Shown here in pieces: positions 1 to 7,900 of a stretch of 64,000 nucleotides of DNA. The stretch comes from Streptomyces lavendofoliae. Its GTDB lineage: Bacteria; Actinomycetota; Actinomycetes; Streptomycetales; Streptomycetaceae. The position numbers and the translations under genes are program-made. Position 1 is the stretch's first letter. Every line of letters starts with the position of its first letter. The stretch is taken from assembly GCF_014649735.1 (NCBI RefSeq), contig NZ_BMTP01000003.1:124001-188000 (forward strand). The letters run 5' to 3'. Below the pieces are notes generated by a model. It did not search any database. It was given only the letters and a program-made list of their open reading frames with translations, and was not told the DNA's origin.

Positions 1-848
1 GCGATGGCCGGCTTCCCGCAATGGGCGGCCACCGCATCGAGGAGATCCGTCCGGCCGGTGATCACCCGGTGCGCGACCGGGGGTAGCGCGTCCAGGACCC
101 ATCGGTACTCCGGGAAGGTCCCGTCGGTGACCGCCAGAGCGCGCGTCCCGCCGCCGCCGAGGACCCGGATGCCCCGGTCGTCGCTCTCAAGGGTGATCTC
201 GGCCTCGCGCAGAGCCCAGGACGCGAGGTCCCGCATCTCCGTGACGTCCACGAGCACCTGACGGGACCGTCCCTCGGCAGCTGCGGCACTCAGCACCCGG
301 ACCGCGAGGCGGAAGCGGTCCGTGGCCACCAGCCGCACCTCATGACCGTCGAGTTCGAGCAGTACGCAGCCGAGCTCGGGGAACTCCCCCCGTGCCCCGC
401 CGGCCACGGCCGGGGCCACCTGCCGTACCGCGCCGGCGAACTCCGCTCCCCCGACCCGGGCCCGCGTCCGCCCCGTCTCCGGTCCGCTCGCCGCACCCCC
501 GGCCGCGCCGTGCAGATCCCGCAGCACGCTGTCGACAGCCGCCTGGGCCGCCGCGGCCATATCGCGGCTCCGGAGGGCGTGGTTCTCCAGCACCGCGCGG
601 GCCTCATCGGGGCCGCCGTCGAGCACCGCCACGACGTCCACCAGCGGCAGACCCGCTTCCCGCAAGCGCCGCACCAGTCCGGCCCGGACTTCCTGACCCG
701 GCTCGTAGAAGCGGTAGCCGGTCGCGTCATCGATGTGGGCGGGCCGCAGCACACCGCAGTCGTCGTAGAACCGCAGGGCACTCGGCGCCAGCCCCACCCG
801 GCGCGCGAAGGCACCGATGGTCAACCGCGCTTCGGTCGTCTCGTCCAT
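1..848 (-). CDS. MerR-family regulator fused to a DNA polymerase III beta-clamp-like domain (partial, 3' end outside window)
   Basis: The frame is open from the ATG at 848 to the window edge (282 codons visible). Residues 10-34 are a MerR winged-helix DNA-binding motif (TIGAFARRVGLAPSALRFYDD), followed by the usual GYRFYEPGQ wing and a helical linker to about residue 115. From about 135 on the protein aligns by eye with the middle domain of DnaN encoded in this same window: ATDRFRLAVR against ASTDRYRFAVR, and DGTFPEYRWV against EGDLPKYRTL. It then runs into the start of the last clamp domain (VITGRTDLLDAV). It sits 51 nt behind dnaB on the same strand and has its own MerR-type promoter. The clamp domain takes the place of the usual MerR effector domain. 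A role in sensing replication proteins is inference; what the clamp part binds is unknown. Confidence 0.85.
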   Translation of the reverse strand, partial: MDETTEARLTIGAFARRVGLAPSALRFYDDCGVLRPAHIDDATGYRFYEPGQEVRAGLVRRLREAGLPLVDVVAVLDGGPDEARAVLENHALRSRDMAAAAQAAVDSVLRDLHGAAGGAASGPETGRTRARVGGAEFAGAVRQVAPAVAGGARGEFPELGCVLLELDGHEVRLVATDRFRLAVRVLSAAAAEGRSRQVLVDVTEMRDLASWALREAEITLESDDRGIRVLGGGGTRALAVTDGTFPEYRWVLDALPPVAHRVITGRTDLLDAVAAHCGKPAI

Positions 849-855
849 GGCCGCG

Positions 856-886
856 ATTGTCGGCCTTCGACCAACATGAAGGTCAA
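856..886 (-). promoter_or_regulatory. MerR-type promoter and operator of the MerR-clamp gene
   Basis: On the minus strand there is a -35 TTGACC (886-881) and a -10 GACAAT (861-856) separated by 19 nt. This over-long spacer is typical of MerR-activated promoters. Between them lies an inverted repeat CCTTC-N9-GAAGG (864-882). The -10 ends 7 nt before the ATG at 848, so the transcript would be leaderless or nearly so. Autoregulation is inferred from this layout. Confidence 0.6.
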
Positions 887-899
887 AACTCCGCAGGGA

Positions 900-2390
900 T
901 CAGGTCTGCGCCATGTCGACGAAGCGCGAGTAGTGGCCCTGGAAGGCGACCGTGATGGTCGCCGTCGGGCCGTTACGGTGCTTCGCCACGATCAGGTCCG
1001 CCTCGCCCGCACGGGGCGACTCCTTCTCGTACGCGTCCTCGCGGTGCAGCAGGATGACCATGTCGGCGTCCTGCTCGATGGAGCCTGACTCACGGAGGTC
1101 CGAGACCATCGGCTTCTTGTCGGTCCGCTGCTCGGGGCCACGGTTCAGCTGCGACAGGGCGATGACCGGGAGCTCCAGCTCCTTGGCCAGCAGCTTCAGG
1201 TTTCGCGACATGTCCGACACCTCCTGCTGTCGGCTCTCGGCTCGCTTGGAGCCGCCGGACTGCATCAGTTGGAGGTAGTCGATGACGACGAGCTTGAGGT
1301 TGTTGCGCTGCTTGAGCCGGCGGCACTTGGCCCGGATCTCCATCATCGACAGGTTCGGGGAGTCGTCGATGTAGAGCGGGGCCTGTGACACGTCCGGCAT
1401 GCGGCGGGCCAGCCGGGTCCAGTCCTCGTCCGTCATCGTGCCCGACCGCATGTGGTGCAGTGCCACGCGGGCCTCCGCCGACAGAAGGCGCATGGCGATC
1501 TCGTTGCGCCCCATCTCCAGGGAGAAGATGACGCTCGGCAGGTTGTTCTTGATCGATGCCGCACGCGCGAAGTCCAGCGCCAGCGTCGACTTGCCCATGG
1601 CGGGACGGGCGGCGATGACGATCATCTGGCCGGGGTGCAGGCCGTTCGTCAGGGAGTCGAAGTCCGTGAAGCCCGTCGGTACGCCGGTCATCTCGCCGCT
1701 GCGCGAGCCGATCGCCTCGATCTCGTCGAGAGCGCCCTCCATGATGTCGCCGAGCGGGAGGTAGTCCTCGCTCGTGCGCTGCTCGGTGACCGCGTAGATC
1801 TCCGCCTGGGCCGAGTTGACGATCTCGTCGACGTCGCCGTCGGCCGCGTATCCCATCTGTGTGATCTTGGTGCCGGCCTGGACGAGCCGCCGGAGGACCG
1901 CCCGCTCGTGGACGATCTCGGCGTAGTACGAGGCGTTCGCCGCGGTCGGCACCGACTGGACGAGGGTGTGCAGGTAGGAGGCGCCGCCCACCCGGTTGAT
2001 CTCCCCGCGCTTGGTCAGCTCGGCGCCCACCGTGATGGGGTCGGCCGGCTCGCCCTTGGCGTAGAGGTCGAGGATCGCGGTGTAGATCGTCTCGTGGGCC
2101 GGCTTGTAGAAGTCGTGACCCTTGATGATCTCCACGACGTCCGCGATCGCGTCCTTGGAGAGCAGCATGCCGCCGAGGACGGACTGCTCGGCGTCCAGGT
2201 CCTGCGGGGGTACCCGCTCGAAGCCGCCCGCACCGCTGTCCCACGGGCCGGTGTCGCTGCCCCGCTCGTGCTGATCGTCGCGGCCCGCGCCGCGGCTTCT
2301 GCTGTCACTGCCGCGCTGGCGGGTGACGGGCAGACGGTCACTGGGACCGGTGTCGGCCCAGGGGTCGTCCAAGGGCTCGGGAATGCTCAC
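900..2390 (-). CDS. dnaB: Replicative DNA helicase DnaB
   Basis: Hexameric 5'-3' helicase of the replication fork. The start is the GTG at 2390, with a strong GGAGGAGGT six nt upstream; an ATG at 2474 in the same frame would sit in non-coding-like sequence. The product is 496 aa, close to the family length plus a roughly 60-residue Asp/Arg/Ser-rich N-terminal tail. The DnaB N-terminal domain spans about 63-165. The RecA-like domain has Walker A ARPAMGKS (261-268), Walker B VVIDYLQL (about 362-369) and the arginine-finger region near KHRNGPT. No intein interrupts it. The MerR-clamp gene follows on the same strand. Two perfect DnaA boxes lie upstream. Confidence 0.97.
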   Translation of the reverse strand: MSIPEPLDDPWADTGPSDRLPVTRQRGSDSRSRGAGRDDQHERGSDTGPWDSGAGGFERVPPQDLDAEQSVLGGMLLSKDAIADVVEIIKGHDFYKPAHETIYTAILDLYAKGEPADPITVGAELTKRGEINRVGGASYLHTLVQSVPTAANASYYAEIVHERAVLRRLVQAGTKITQMGYAADGDVDEIVNSAQAEIYAVTEQRTSEDYLPLGDIMEGALDEIEAIGSRSGEMTGVPTGFTDFDSLTNGLHPGQMIVIAARPAMGKSTLALDFARAASIKNNLPSVIFSLEMGRNEIAMRLLSAEARVALHHMRSGTMTDEDWTRLARRMPDVSQAPLYIDDSPNLSMMEIRAKCRRLKQRNNLKLVVIDYLQLMQSGGSKRAESRQQEVSDMSRNLKLLAKELELPVIALSQLNRGPEQRTDKKPMVSDLRESGSIEQDADMVILLHREDAYEKESPRAGEADLIVAKHRNGPTATITVAFQGHYSRFVDMAQT

Positions 2391-2538
2391 CGGCCCACCT
2401 CCTCCCGTCCGCTCAGCGGACCCTCGCCGTGCCACTCTTTCTACGGCACGACACTGACAAAGCGAGTGGCTCAACTCCGCTTCTGGCGCGTCGAGCGCCG
2501 GACCACGGTAGGCCCGCGGGCACCGTCAGCCAATCTGG

Positions 2539-2627
2539 TTATCCACAGGGCCTGTGGGTGAAGACCCAGATGCTGTGGAGAACCCCGCAGAACCTGTGCA
2601 CGGAGCGGGGGACAGCCGTGTGGACAA
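2539..2627. promoter_or_regulatory. Pair of perfect DnaA boxes upstream of dnaB
   Basis: TTATCCACA at 2539-2547 (plus) and TTGTCCACA at 2619-2627 (minus strand) match the DnaA consensus exactly. They lie 150-240 nt upstream of the dnaB start, in the 424-nt gap between dnaB and the divergent MATE gene. The rest of the gap has several TGTGG/CTGTG fragments but no gene I can support. Confidence 0.65.
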
Positions 2628-2778
2628 ACTCATAGCCACACCGAGACAACGCCTCTGACCTGCTGCTTTTCCGTCCACCGGCTGTGGGGGAGAAAAACTT
2701 TTCCCGCTGGACCAAGATCAGAACAAACGGCGCACACCACGAGCGTCAACTTGGTGATCCGTAAGGACCCAATGACCC

Positions 2779-2808
2779 TTGCATGTCTTACCTGTGGAAG
2801 ATTAGATT
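2779..2808 (+). promoter_or_regulatory. Putative promoter of the MATE gene, leaderless
   Basis: TTGCAT (2779-2784) and TAGATT (2803-2808) are separated by 18 nt. The -10 ends 6 nt before the ATG at 2815 and no ribosome-binding site fits between, so transcription probably starts at the start codon. Confidence 0.45.
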
Positions 2809-2814
2809 GCCTGC

Positions 2815-4152
2815 ATGTCCCAGGCACCCGCGCGACCCAAGAGCGACCGGCGCCGGCATGACCGCGAGATCCTCGCGCTCGCCGTCCCGGCCTTCGGAGC
2901 GCTCGTCGCCGAGCCGCTCTTCGTCATGGTCGACAGCGCCATCGTCGGCCACCTCGGCACCCCCCAGCTCGCCGGTCTCGGTATCGCGGCCGCCCTCCTG
3001 GCCACCGGCGTGAGCGTCTTCGTCTTCCTCGCCTACGCCACCACCGCGGCCGTCTCCCGCCGGGTGGGTGCCGGTGATCTGCCCTCGGCCATCCGCCAGG
3101 GCATGGACGGCATCTGGCTGGCACTTCTCCTGGGTCTGGCCGTCATCGCCGTCGCCCTCCCGACGGCCCCCTGGCTGGTCGACCTCTTCGGCGCCTCCGA
3201 CACCGCCGCCCCCTACGCCACCACCTACCTCCGCGTCTCCAGCCTCGGCATACCCGCCATGCTGATCGTCCTCGCCGCCACCGGCGTCCTCCGCGGCCTC
3301 CAGGACACCAAGACCCCCCTGTACGTCGCCATCGCCGGATTCGCGGCCAACGCGGTCCTGAACGTCGTGCTGGTGTACGGTGCCGGCCTCGGCATCGCCG
3401 GCTCCGCGTGGGGCACGGTCATCGCCCAGGCCGGTATGGCGGCGGCCTATCTGTTCGTGGTCGTACGAGGGGCCAGGCGCCATGGCGCGTCACTGCGTCC
3501 CGACGCCGCGGGTATCCGGGCCAGCGCTCAGGCAGGCGTCCCGCTGCTGGTCCGTACGCTCTCGCTGCGCGCGGTCCTGATGATCGCCACCGGTGTGGCC
3601 GCCCGGCTCGGTGACGCCGATGTCGCCGCCCACCAGATCATCCTGTCCCTGTGGAGCCTGATGGCCTTCGCCCTTGACGCCATCGCCATCGCGGGGCAGG
3701 CCATCATCGGCCGCTACCTGGGCGCCGGAGACGCCGAGGGGGCGCGGCGGGCCTGCCGCCGCATGGTGGAGTGGGGCATCGCCTCCGGGCTGCTCCTGGG
3801 CGCGCTGATCGTCCTCGCCCGTCCTCTCTTCGTCCCGCTGTTCACGGGCGACGGGACCGTACAGGACACGCTCCTGCCCGCCCTGCTGGTCGTGGCGATC
3901 ACCCAGCCGATCGCCGGTGTCGTCTTCGTCCTGGACGGTGTGCTGATGGGGGCGGGAGACGGCCCTTACCTGGCCGGGGCCATGGTGGTGACGCTCGTCG
4001 TCTTCGCTCCGGTCGCCCTGCTGGTGCCGGTGTTCGGTGGCGGGCTGACCACGCTCTGGTGGGCCATGGGTCTGATGATGGCGGTCCGGATGGTGACCCT
4101 GTGGCTGCGGATGCGCTCCGGCCGGTGGGTGGTGACGGGCGCCACCCGCTGA
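2815..4152 (+). CDS. MATE-family efflux protein (DinF-like)
   Basis: Integral membrane cation-coupled exporter of the multi-antimicrobial extrusion family, 445 aa with about 12 hydrophobic segments. The N-terminal half carries the family pattern FVMVDSAIVGHLGTPQLAGL, and the second half has the internal duplication (AIAGQAIIGRYLGAGDAEGA). It lies between dnaB (divergent) and the rplI operon (convergent). The substrate cannot be predicted. The start is the ATG directly behind a promoter-like sequence. A parS site begins 14 nt after the stop. Confidence 0.9.
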   Translation: MSQAPARPKSDRRRHDREILALAVPAFGALVAEPLFVMVDSAIVGHLGTPQLAGLGIAAALLATGVSVFVFLAYATTAAVSRRVGAGDLPSAIRQGMDGIWLALLLGLAVIAVALPTAPWLVDLFGASDTAAPYATTYLRVSSLGIPAMLIVLAATGVLRGLQDTKTPLYVAIAGFAANAVLNVVLVYGAGLGIAGSAWGTVIAQAGMAAAYLFVVVRGARRHGASLRPDAAGIRASAQAGVPLLVRTLSLRAVLMIATGVAARLGDADVAAHQIILSLWSLMAFALDAIAIAGQAIIGRYLGAGDAEGARRACRRMVEWGIASGLLLGALIVLARPLFVPLFTGDGTVQDTLLPALLVVAITQPIAGVVFVLDGVLMGAGDGPYLAGAMVVTLVVFAPVALLVPVFGGGLTTLWWAMGLMMAVRMVTLWLRMRSGRWVVTGATR

Positions 4153-4165
4153 CGCCGGTCGTCCT

Positions 4166-4179
4166 GTTTCACGTGAAAC
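4166..4179. other. parS: parS site 1
   Basis: Perfect GTTTCACGTGAAAC, the binding site of ParB. It is extended by flanking bases into a 24-nt perfect palindrome (4161-4184). It lies between the MATE gene and rplI, which converge. Confidence 0.95.
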
Positions 4180-4223
4180 AGGACGAACACGCGGCACCCG
4201 GGAACCGTTCCCGGGCACAGCAG

Positions 4224-4251
4224 AAGGGCCGCACCCGGAGGTGCGGCCCTT
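4224..4251. terminator. Bidirectional terminator between MATE gene and rplI
   Basis: Perfect 12-bp stem (AAGGGCCGCACC / GGTGCGGCCCTT) with a 4-nt loop in a convergent gap. There is no long T tract, as is usual in Streptomyces. Confidence 0.8.
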
Positions 4252-4304
4252 CAGTGTGCTTGCCGATCGCCGGGCGACCGCAGGCGGAGCGCTGAGCCCA
4301 ATGC

Positions 4305-4751
4305 TCAGGCGGCGACGATCTCGACGCCCAGCTTCGCGACGACCTCGGCGTGCAGACGCACGGAGACCTGGTGCGAACCGAGGGTCTTGATCGACGAGCC
4401 GAGCTCGACACGGCGCTTGTCGACCTCGGGGCCACCCGCGGACTTGATCGCCGCAGCGATGTCGGCCGGGGTCACGGAACCGAAGAGACGGCCGGCGTCG
4501 CCGGAGCGAACGGCCAGGCGCACCTTCGTGCCCTCGAGCTGAGCCTTGATCTCGTTGGCCTGCTCGATGGTCGCGATCTCGTGGATCTTGCGGGCGCGGC
4601 GGATCTGCGCCACGTCCTTCTCGCCACCCTTGGTCCAGCGGATCGCGAAACCGCGCGGGACCAGGTAGTTGCGAGCGTAGCCGTCCTTGACGTCGACGAC
4701 GTCGCCGGCGGTGCCGAGGCCGGAGACCTCGTGCTTGAGGATGATCTTCAT
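4305..4751 (-). CDS. rplI: 50S ribosomal protein L9
   Basis: Binds 23S rRNA at the L1-stalk base. 148 aa, the normal bacterial length. The N-terminal domain signature [24 protein letters not shown] is followed by [10 protein letters not shown], then the long connecting helix and the C-terminal domain ending KLGVEIVAA. It is the last gene of the leftward rpsF-ssb-rpsR-rplI operon, 17 nt after rpsR, and is followed by a strong hairpin. Confidence 0.98.
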   Translation of the reverse strand: MKIILKHEVSGLGTAGDVVDVKDGYARNYLVPRGFAIRWTKGGEKDVAQIRRARKIHEIATIEQANEIKAQLEGTKVRLAVRSGDAGRLFGSVTPADIAAAIKSAGGPEVDKRRVELGSSIKTLGSHQVSVRLHAEVVAKLGVEIVAA

Positions 4752-4768
4752 GTTTCGGTCACCCTCTC

Positions 4769-5005
4769 TTATCGCGCGGTGGACGTGTAGGGCAGCAGCG
4801 CCATCTCACGGCTGTTCTTCACGGCCGTGGCGACGTCACGCTGGTGCTGCGTGCAGTTGCCGGTAACGCGGCGGGCACGGATCTTGCCGCGGTCGGAAAT
4901 GAACTTCCGCAGCATGTTCGTGTCCTTGTAGTCCACGTACGCGGTCTTGTCCTTGCAGAATGCGCAGACCTTCTTCTTCGGCTTGCGCACAGGCGGCTTC
5001 GCCAT
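4769..5005 (-). CDS. rpsR: 30S ribosomal protein S18, zinc-binding (C+) form
   Basis: Small-subunit protein that pairs with S6 on the platform. 78 aa. Cys14-Cys17 (CAFC) and a downstream C51-T-Q-H54 give a plausible zinc-ligand set, marking this as the C+ paralogue. Actinobacteria often keep a second, zinc-free S18 that is used under zinc starvation; that it occurs elsewhere in this genome is inference. It lies between ssb and rplI, co-directional, as in most bacteria. Confidence 0.97.
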   Translation of the reverse strand: MAKPPVRKPKKKVCAFCKDKTAYVDYKDTNMLRKFISDRGKIRARRVTGNCTQHQRDVATAVKNSREMALLPYTSTAR

Positions 5006-5068
5006 GGTGTATCTCCTGTGTGATCAAGAAGTGGGGTACGAGCCTGAACCCTGAAGCCCTGGAGGGGC

Positions 5069-5656
5069 CTAGAAGGGGGGCTCGTCCGAGTAGCCGCCGC
5101 CGGAACCGCCGGAGCTTCCGCCCCAGCTGCCTCCGCCGCCCTGCTGCTGGCCACCGGCCGGCGCGCTGGTCGCCCACGGGTCGTCGGCGGGAGCGCCGCC
5201 ACCCTGCTGGCCACCACCCGGGGCACCGCCCCAGTTGCCGCCGCCCTGCTGGCCGCCGCCGTAACCGCCCTGGCCGCCCTGACCGCTCCGGCCCGTGGTC
5301 TTGGTGACCTTGGCCGTGGCGTTCTTGAGGCTGGGGCCGACTTCCTCGACGTCCAGCTCGAAGACCGTGCGCTTGACGCCCTCGCGGTCCTCGTACGACC
5401 GCTGCTTCAGCCGGCCCTGCACGACGACGCGCATGCCTCGCTGAAGAGACTCGGCGACGTTCTCCGCCGCCTGGCGCCAGACCGAGCAGGTCAGGAACAG
5501 GCTCTCGCCGTCCTTCCACTCATTGGTCTGACGGTCGAAGGTGCGGGGAGTGGACGCGACGCGGAACTTCGCGACCGCCGCACCGGACGGGGTGAAGCGC
5601 AGCTCGGGGTCGTCGACAAGATTGCCGACGACCGTGATGACGGTCTCGCCTGCCAT
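5069..5656 (-). CDS. ssb: Single-stranded DNA-binding protein
   Basis: Coats single-stranded DNA in replication and repair. 195 aa. The OB fold covers about residues 1-112 ([21 protein letters not shown], then [20 protein letters not shown]). A long Gly/Gln-rich linker (about 120-185) follows, then the acidic tip SDEPPF that recruits partner proteins. It sits second in the rpsF-ssb-rpsR-rplI operon, 77 nt after rpsF. The Gly-rich linker is typical of actinobacterial SsbA. Confidence 0.97.
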   Translation of the reverse strand: MAGETVITVVGNLVDDPELRFTPSGAAVAKFRVASTPRTFDRQTNEWKDGESLFLTCSVWRQAAENVAESLQRGMRVVVQGRLKQRSYEDREGVKRTVFELDVEEVGPSLKNATAKVTKTTGRSGQGGQGGYGGGQQGGGNWGGAPGGGQQGGGAPADDPWATSAPAGGQQQGGGGSWGGSSGGSGGGYSDEPPF

Positions 5657-5733
5657 GGGGAACCTCTCGGCGGGATTGCTTCTGGCTGCTTGCTGCTGCT
5701 ACTCGAACCCGAAATACCTCTGAGCGAGAGGGC

Positions 5734-6024
5734 TCAGTGGGTCTCGGGACGGAGGACCTTGGTCCGGAGGACCGACTCGTTCAGGTTCATCTGGCGGTCG
5801 AGCTCCTTGACGACCGCAGGCTCGGCCTGCAGGTCGATGACCGAGTAGATGCCCTCGGGCTTCTTCTTGATCTCGTAAGCGAGACGACGACGGCCCCAGG
5901 TGTCGACCTTCTCGACCTTTCCGTTGCCCTCACGGACGACGGAGAGGAAGTTCTCGATCAGCGGGGAGACAGCGCGCTCCTCGAGATCGGGGTCGAGGAT
6001 GACCATCACCTCGTAGTGACGCAT
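5734..6024 (-). CDS. rpsF: 30S ribosomal protein S6
   Basis: Platform protein partner of S18. The start [17 protein letters not shown] at 6024 is chosen because AGGAGGTGGG stands just upstream; a longer open frame to 6117 lacks a ribosome-binding site. The resulting 96 aa match the family. It ends with [11 protein letters not shown]. It is the first gene of the operon, and its promoter should lie in the 271-nt gap shared with the divergent membrane-protein gene. Confidence 0.97.
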   Translation of the reverse strand: MRHYEVMVILDPDLEERAVSPLIENFLSVVREGNGKVEKVDTWGRRRLAYEIKKKPEGIYSVIDLQAEPAVVKELDRQMNLNESVLRTKVLRPETH

Positions 6025-6295
6025 GTGGAACCCACCTCCTTTGGACTCAGCGGCCACGGTCGTTCCGTGGCAGGAGGGTCGTGATGCGTGAGCAACGGTA
6101 TCCGCCGCCACTGACAATCACCCTCGCGAACGGGGGATCCGGATCAGGGCATGGGCAGACACCGGTGCAGACCGTACAGAGTACCCGCACACCGGCTTCC
6201 GGTTGAAATCCGGTGGCCAGGGGACGCAATCTGTACACATCGGGTGCGTGCGGCGCTACGATGCGCCGCCTTCCGGCACAGCCAGGAGGTACCTC

Positions 6296-6610
6296 ATGGC
6301 CCAGGCATTCCACCGTCACCCCACCTCGTCCCTCTTCGCCACGGACGGCAAGCCCCATCCGCTCCAGGACACGCTGATGGCGGTGACTCTGGTGCTGGGA
6401 GCCGTCGCCTTCGTCACGGCCCAGTTCCACAGCCTCCACCTGATCAGTTCGTGGGCCGGGCTGATCGGCATCGTCACCGGCGCCTACGGCCAGTACATCT
6501 CCGAGACGACACGCGAACGCACCCTGCTGATCATCGGTATGGGGGCCTCGGCGATCGGTCTGGGGCTCGGAATGGCCCACGGCGGCCTCTTCGGCGGCGT
6601 GCTCGGTTAG
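6296..6610 (+). CDS. Small membrane protein, unknown function
   Basis: 104 aa. The start at 6296 (MAQAFHRHP) has AGGAGGT 6 nt upstream; a longer open frame begins in the promoter gap. Three hydrophobic stretches (about 36-53, 57-72 and 81-103) are separated by short loops, with a Gly-rich C-terminus. It is divergent from rpsF and 110 nt ahead of femX, with which it may be co-transcribed. I recognise no functional motif. Confidence 0.75.
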   Translation: MAQAFHRHPTSSLFATDGKPHPLQDTLMAVTLVLGAVAFVTAQFHSLHLISSWAGLIGIVTGAYGQYISETTRERTLLIIGMGASAIGLGLGMAHGGLFGGVLG

Positions 6611-6719
6611 GCCCTCCTGGCGTACGGCCAGTCGGGGCGCTCCCCGGTGCCAGTAGGCTTCGGCGCGAGAGCCGGAGCCCCTGTACCCATGGGGACACAC
6701 CTGCCGAGGAGCGCCCCGC

Positions 6720-7838
6720 ATGAGCCTGACCCTGAGGACCATCAGCCGAGAGCAGCATCTGGCGTACATCCAGAGCCTGCCTGCGGCGAGTCACTGCCAG
6801 GTCCCCGCATGGGCTGATGTGAAGACCGAGTGGCGGTCGGAGAACCTGGGCTGGTTCGACAAGGACGGCACGCTGGTCGGCGCCGGCCTGGTGCTCTACC
6901 GCCAGCTTCCGAAGATCAAGCGCTACCTCGCGTACCTGCCGGAGGGCCCGGTGATCAACTGGTACGCGCCCAACCTGGACGAATGGCTCCAGCCGATGCT
7001 GGCGCACCTGAAGAACCAGGGCGCCTTCTCGGTGAAGATGGGCCCGCCGGTCGTGATCCGCCGCTGGGACGCGGCCGCGATCAAGTCGGGCATCCAGGAT
7101 CCGGACGTCAAGCGCCTGCGCGACGTCGAGGCCTCGCACATCGAGCCGCGCGCCTTCGAGGTGTCCGACCGGCTGCGCAAGATGGGCTGGCAGCAGGGTG
7201 AGGACGGCGGCGCCGGCTTCGGCGACGTACAGCCGCGTTACGTCTTCCAGGTGCCGCTGGCCAACCGGTCGCTCGACGACGTCCTCAAGGGCTTCAACCA
7301 GCTGTGGCGGCGCAACATCAAGAAGGCCGAGAAGGCCGGCGTCGAGGTCGTCCAGGGCGGTTACGAGGACCTCGCCGAGTGGCAGCGGCTGTACGAGATC
7401 ACGGCCGTGCGCGACCGGTTCCGGCCCCGCCCGCTGTCGTACTTCCAGCGCATGTGGACCGTCCTCAACAACGAGGACCCCAACCGCATGCGGCTGTACT
7501 TCGCGCGCCACAACGGCGTGAACCTGTCGGCGGCCACCATGCTCGTCGTCGGCGGCCACGTCTGGTACTCGTACGGCGCCTCCGACAACATCGGCCGCGA
7601 GGTCCGGCCCTCGAACGCCATGCAGTGGCGCATGCTGCGCGACGCCTACGCGATGGGCGCGACCGTCTACGACCTGCGCGGCATCAGCGACTCGCTGGAC
7701 GAGACCGACCACCTCTTCGGCCTGATCCAGTTCAAGGTGGGCACCGGCGGCGAGGCCGTCGAGTACATCGGCGAGTGGGACTTCCCGCTGAACAAGCTGC
7801 TGCACAAGGCTCTGGACATGTACATGTCCCGCCGCTGA
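6720..7838 (+). CDS. femX: FemX-type peptidoglycan interpeptide-bridge aminoacyltransferase
   Basis: 372 aa Fem/MurJ-unrelated GNAT-fold enzyme of the FemABX family, which adds an amino acid from aminoacyl-tRNA to the diamino acid of lipid II. Streptomyces have a single Gly bridge on LL-diaminopimelate, and the homologue in S. coelicolor was named FemX (established knowledge). Typical features are WADVKTEWRSENLGWF near the N-terminus, the RRNIKKAEKAGVEV helix, and the C-terminal YDLRGISDSLDETDHLFGL with KVGTGGEAVEYIGEWDFPLN. It is followed 62 nt later by an alanine-racemase-like gene. Confidence 0.93.
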   Translation: MSLTLRTISREQHLAYIQSLPAASHCQVPAWADVKTEWRSENLGWFDKDGTLVGAGLVLYRQLPKIKRYLAYLPEGPVINWYAPNLDEWLQPMLAHLKNQGAFSVKMGPPVVIRRWDAAAIKSGIQDPDVKRLRDVEASHIEPRAFEVSDRLRKMGWQQGEDGGAGFGDVQPRYVFQVPLANRSLDDVLKGFNQLWRRNIKKAEKAGVEVVQGGYEDLAEWQRLYEITAVRDRFRPRPLSYFQRMWTVLNNEDPNRMRLYFARHNGVNLSAATMLVVGGHVWYSYGASDNIGREVRPSNAMQWRMLRDAYAMGATVYDLRGISDSLDETDHLFGLIQFKVGTGGEAVEYIGEWDFPLNKLLHKALDMYMSRR

Positions 7839-7900
7839 CGTTCCGTAGTCTCGTACACACCTCTGACACACCGCAGCCACAGAAAGGTTCCGGGCCGGCC

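Noticed and set aside
2391..2474. Longer DnaB start at 2474
   Set aside because: The GTG at 2390 has a near-perfect ribosome-binding site; upstream codons do not look coding.
2630..2827. 65-codon frame upstream of the MATE gene
   Set aside because: No ribosome-binding site, runs through the likely MATE promoter, no recognisable product.
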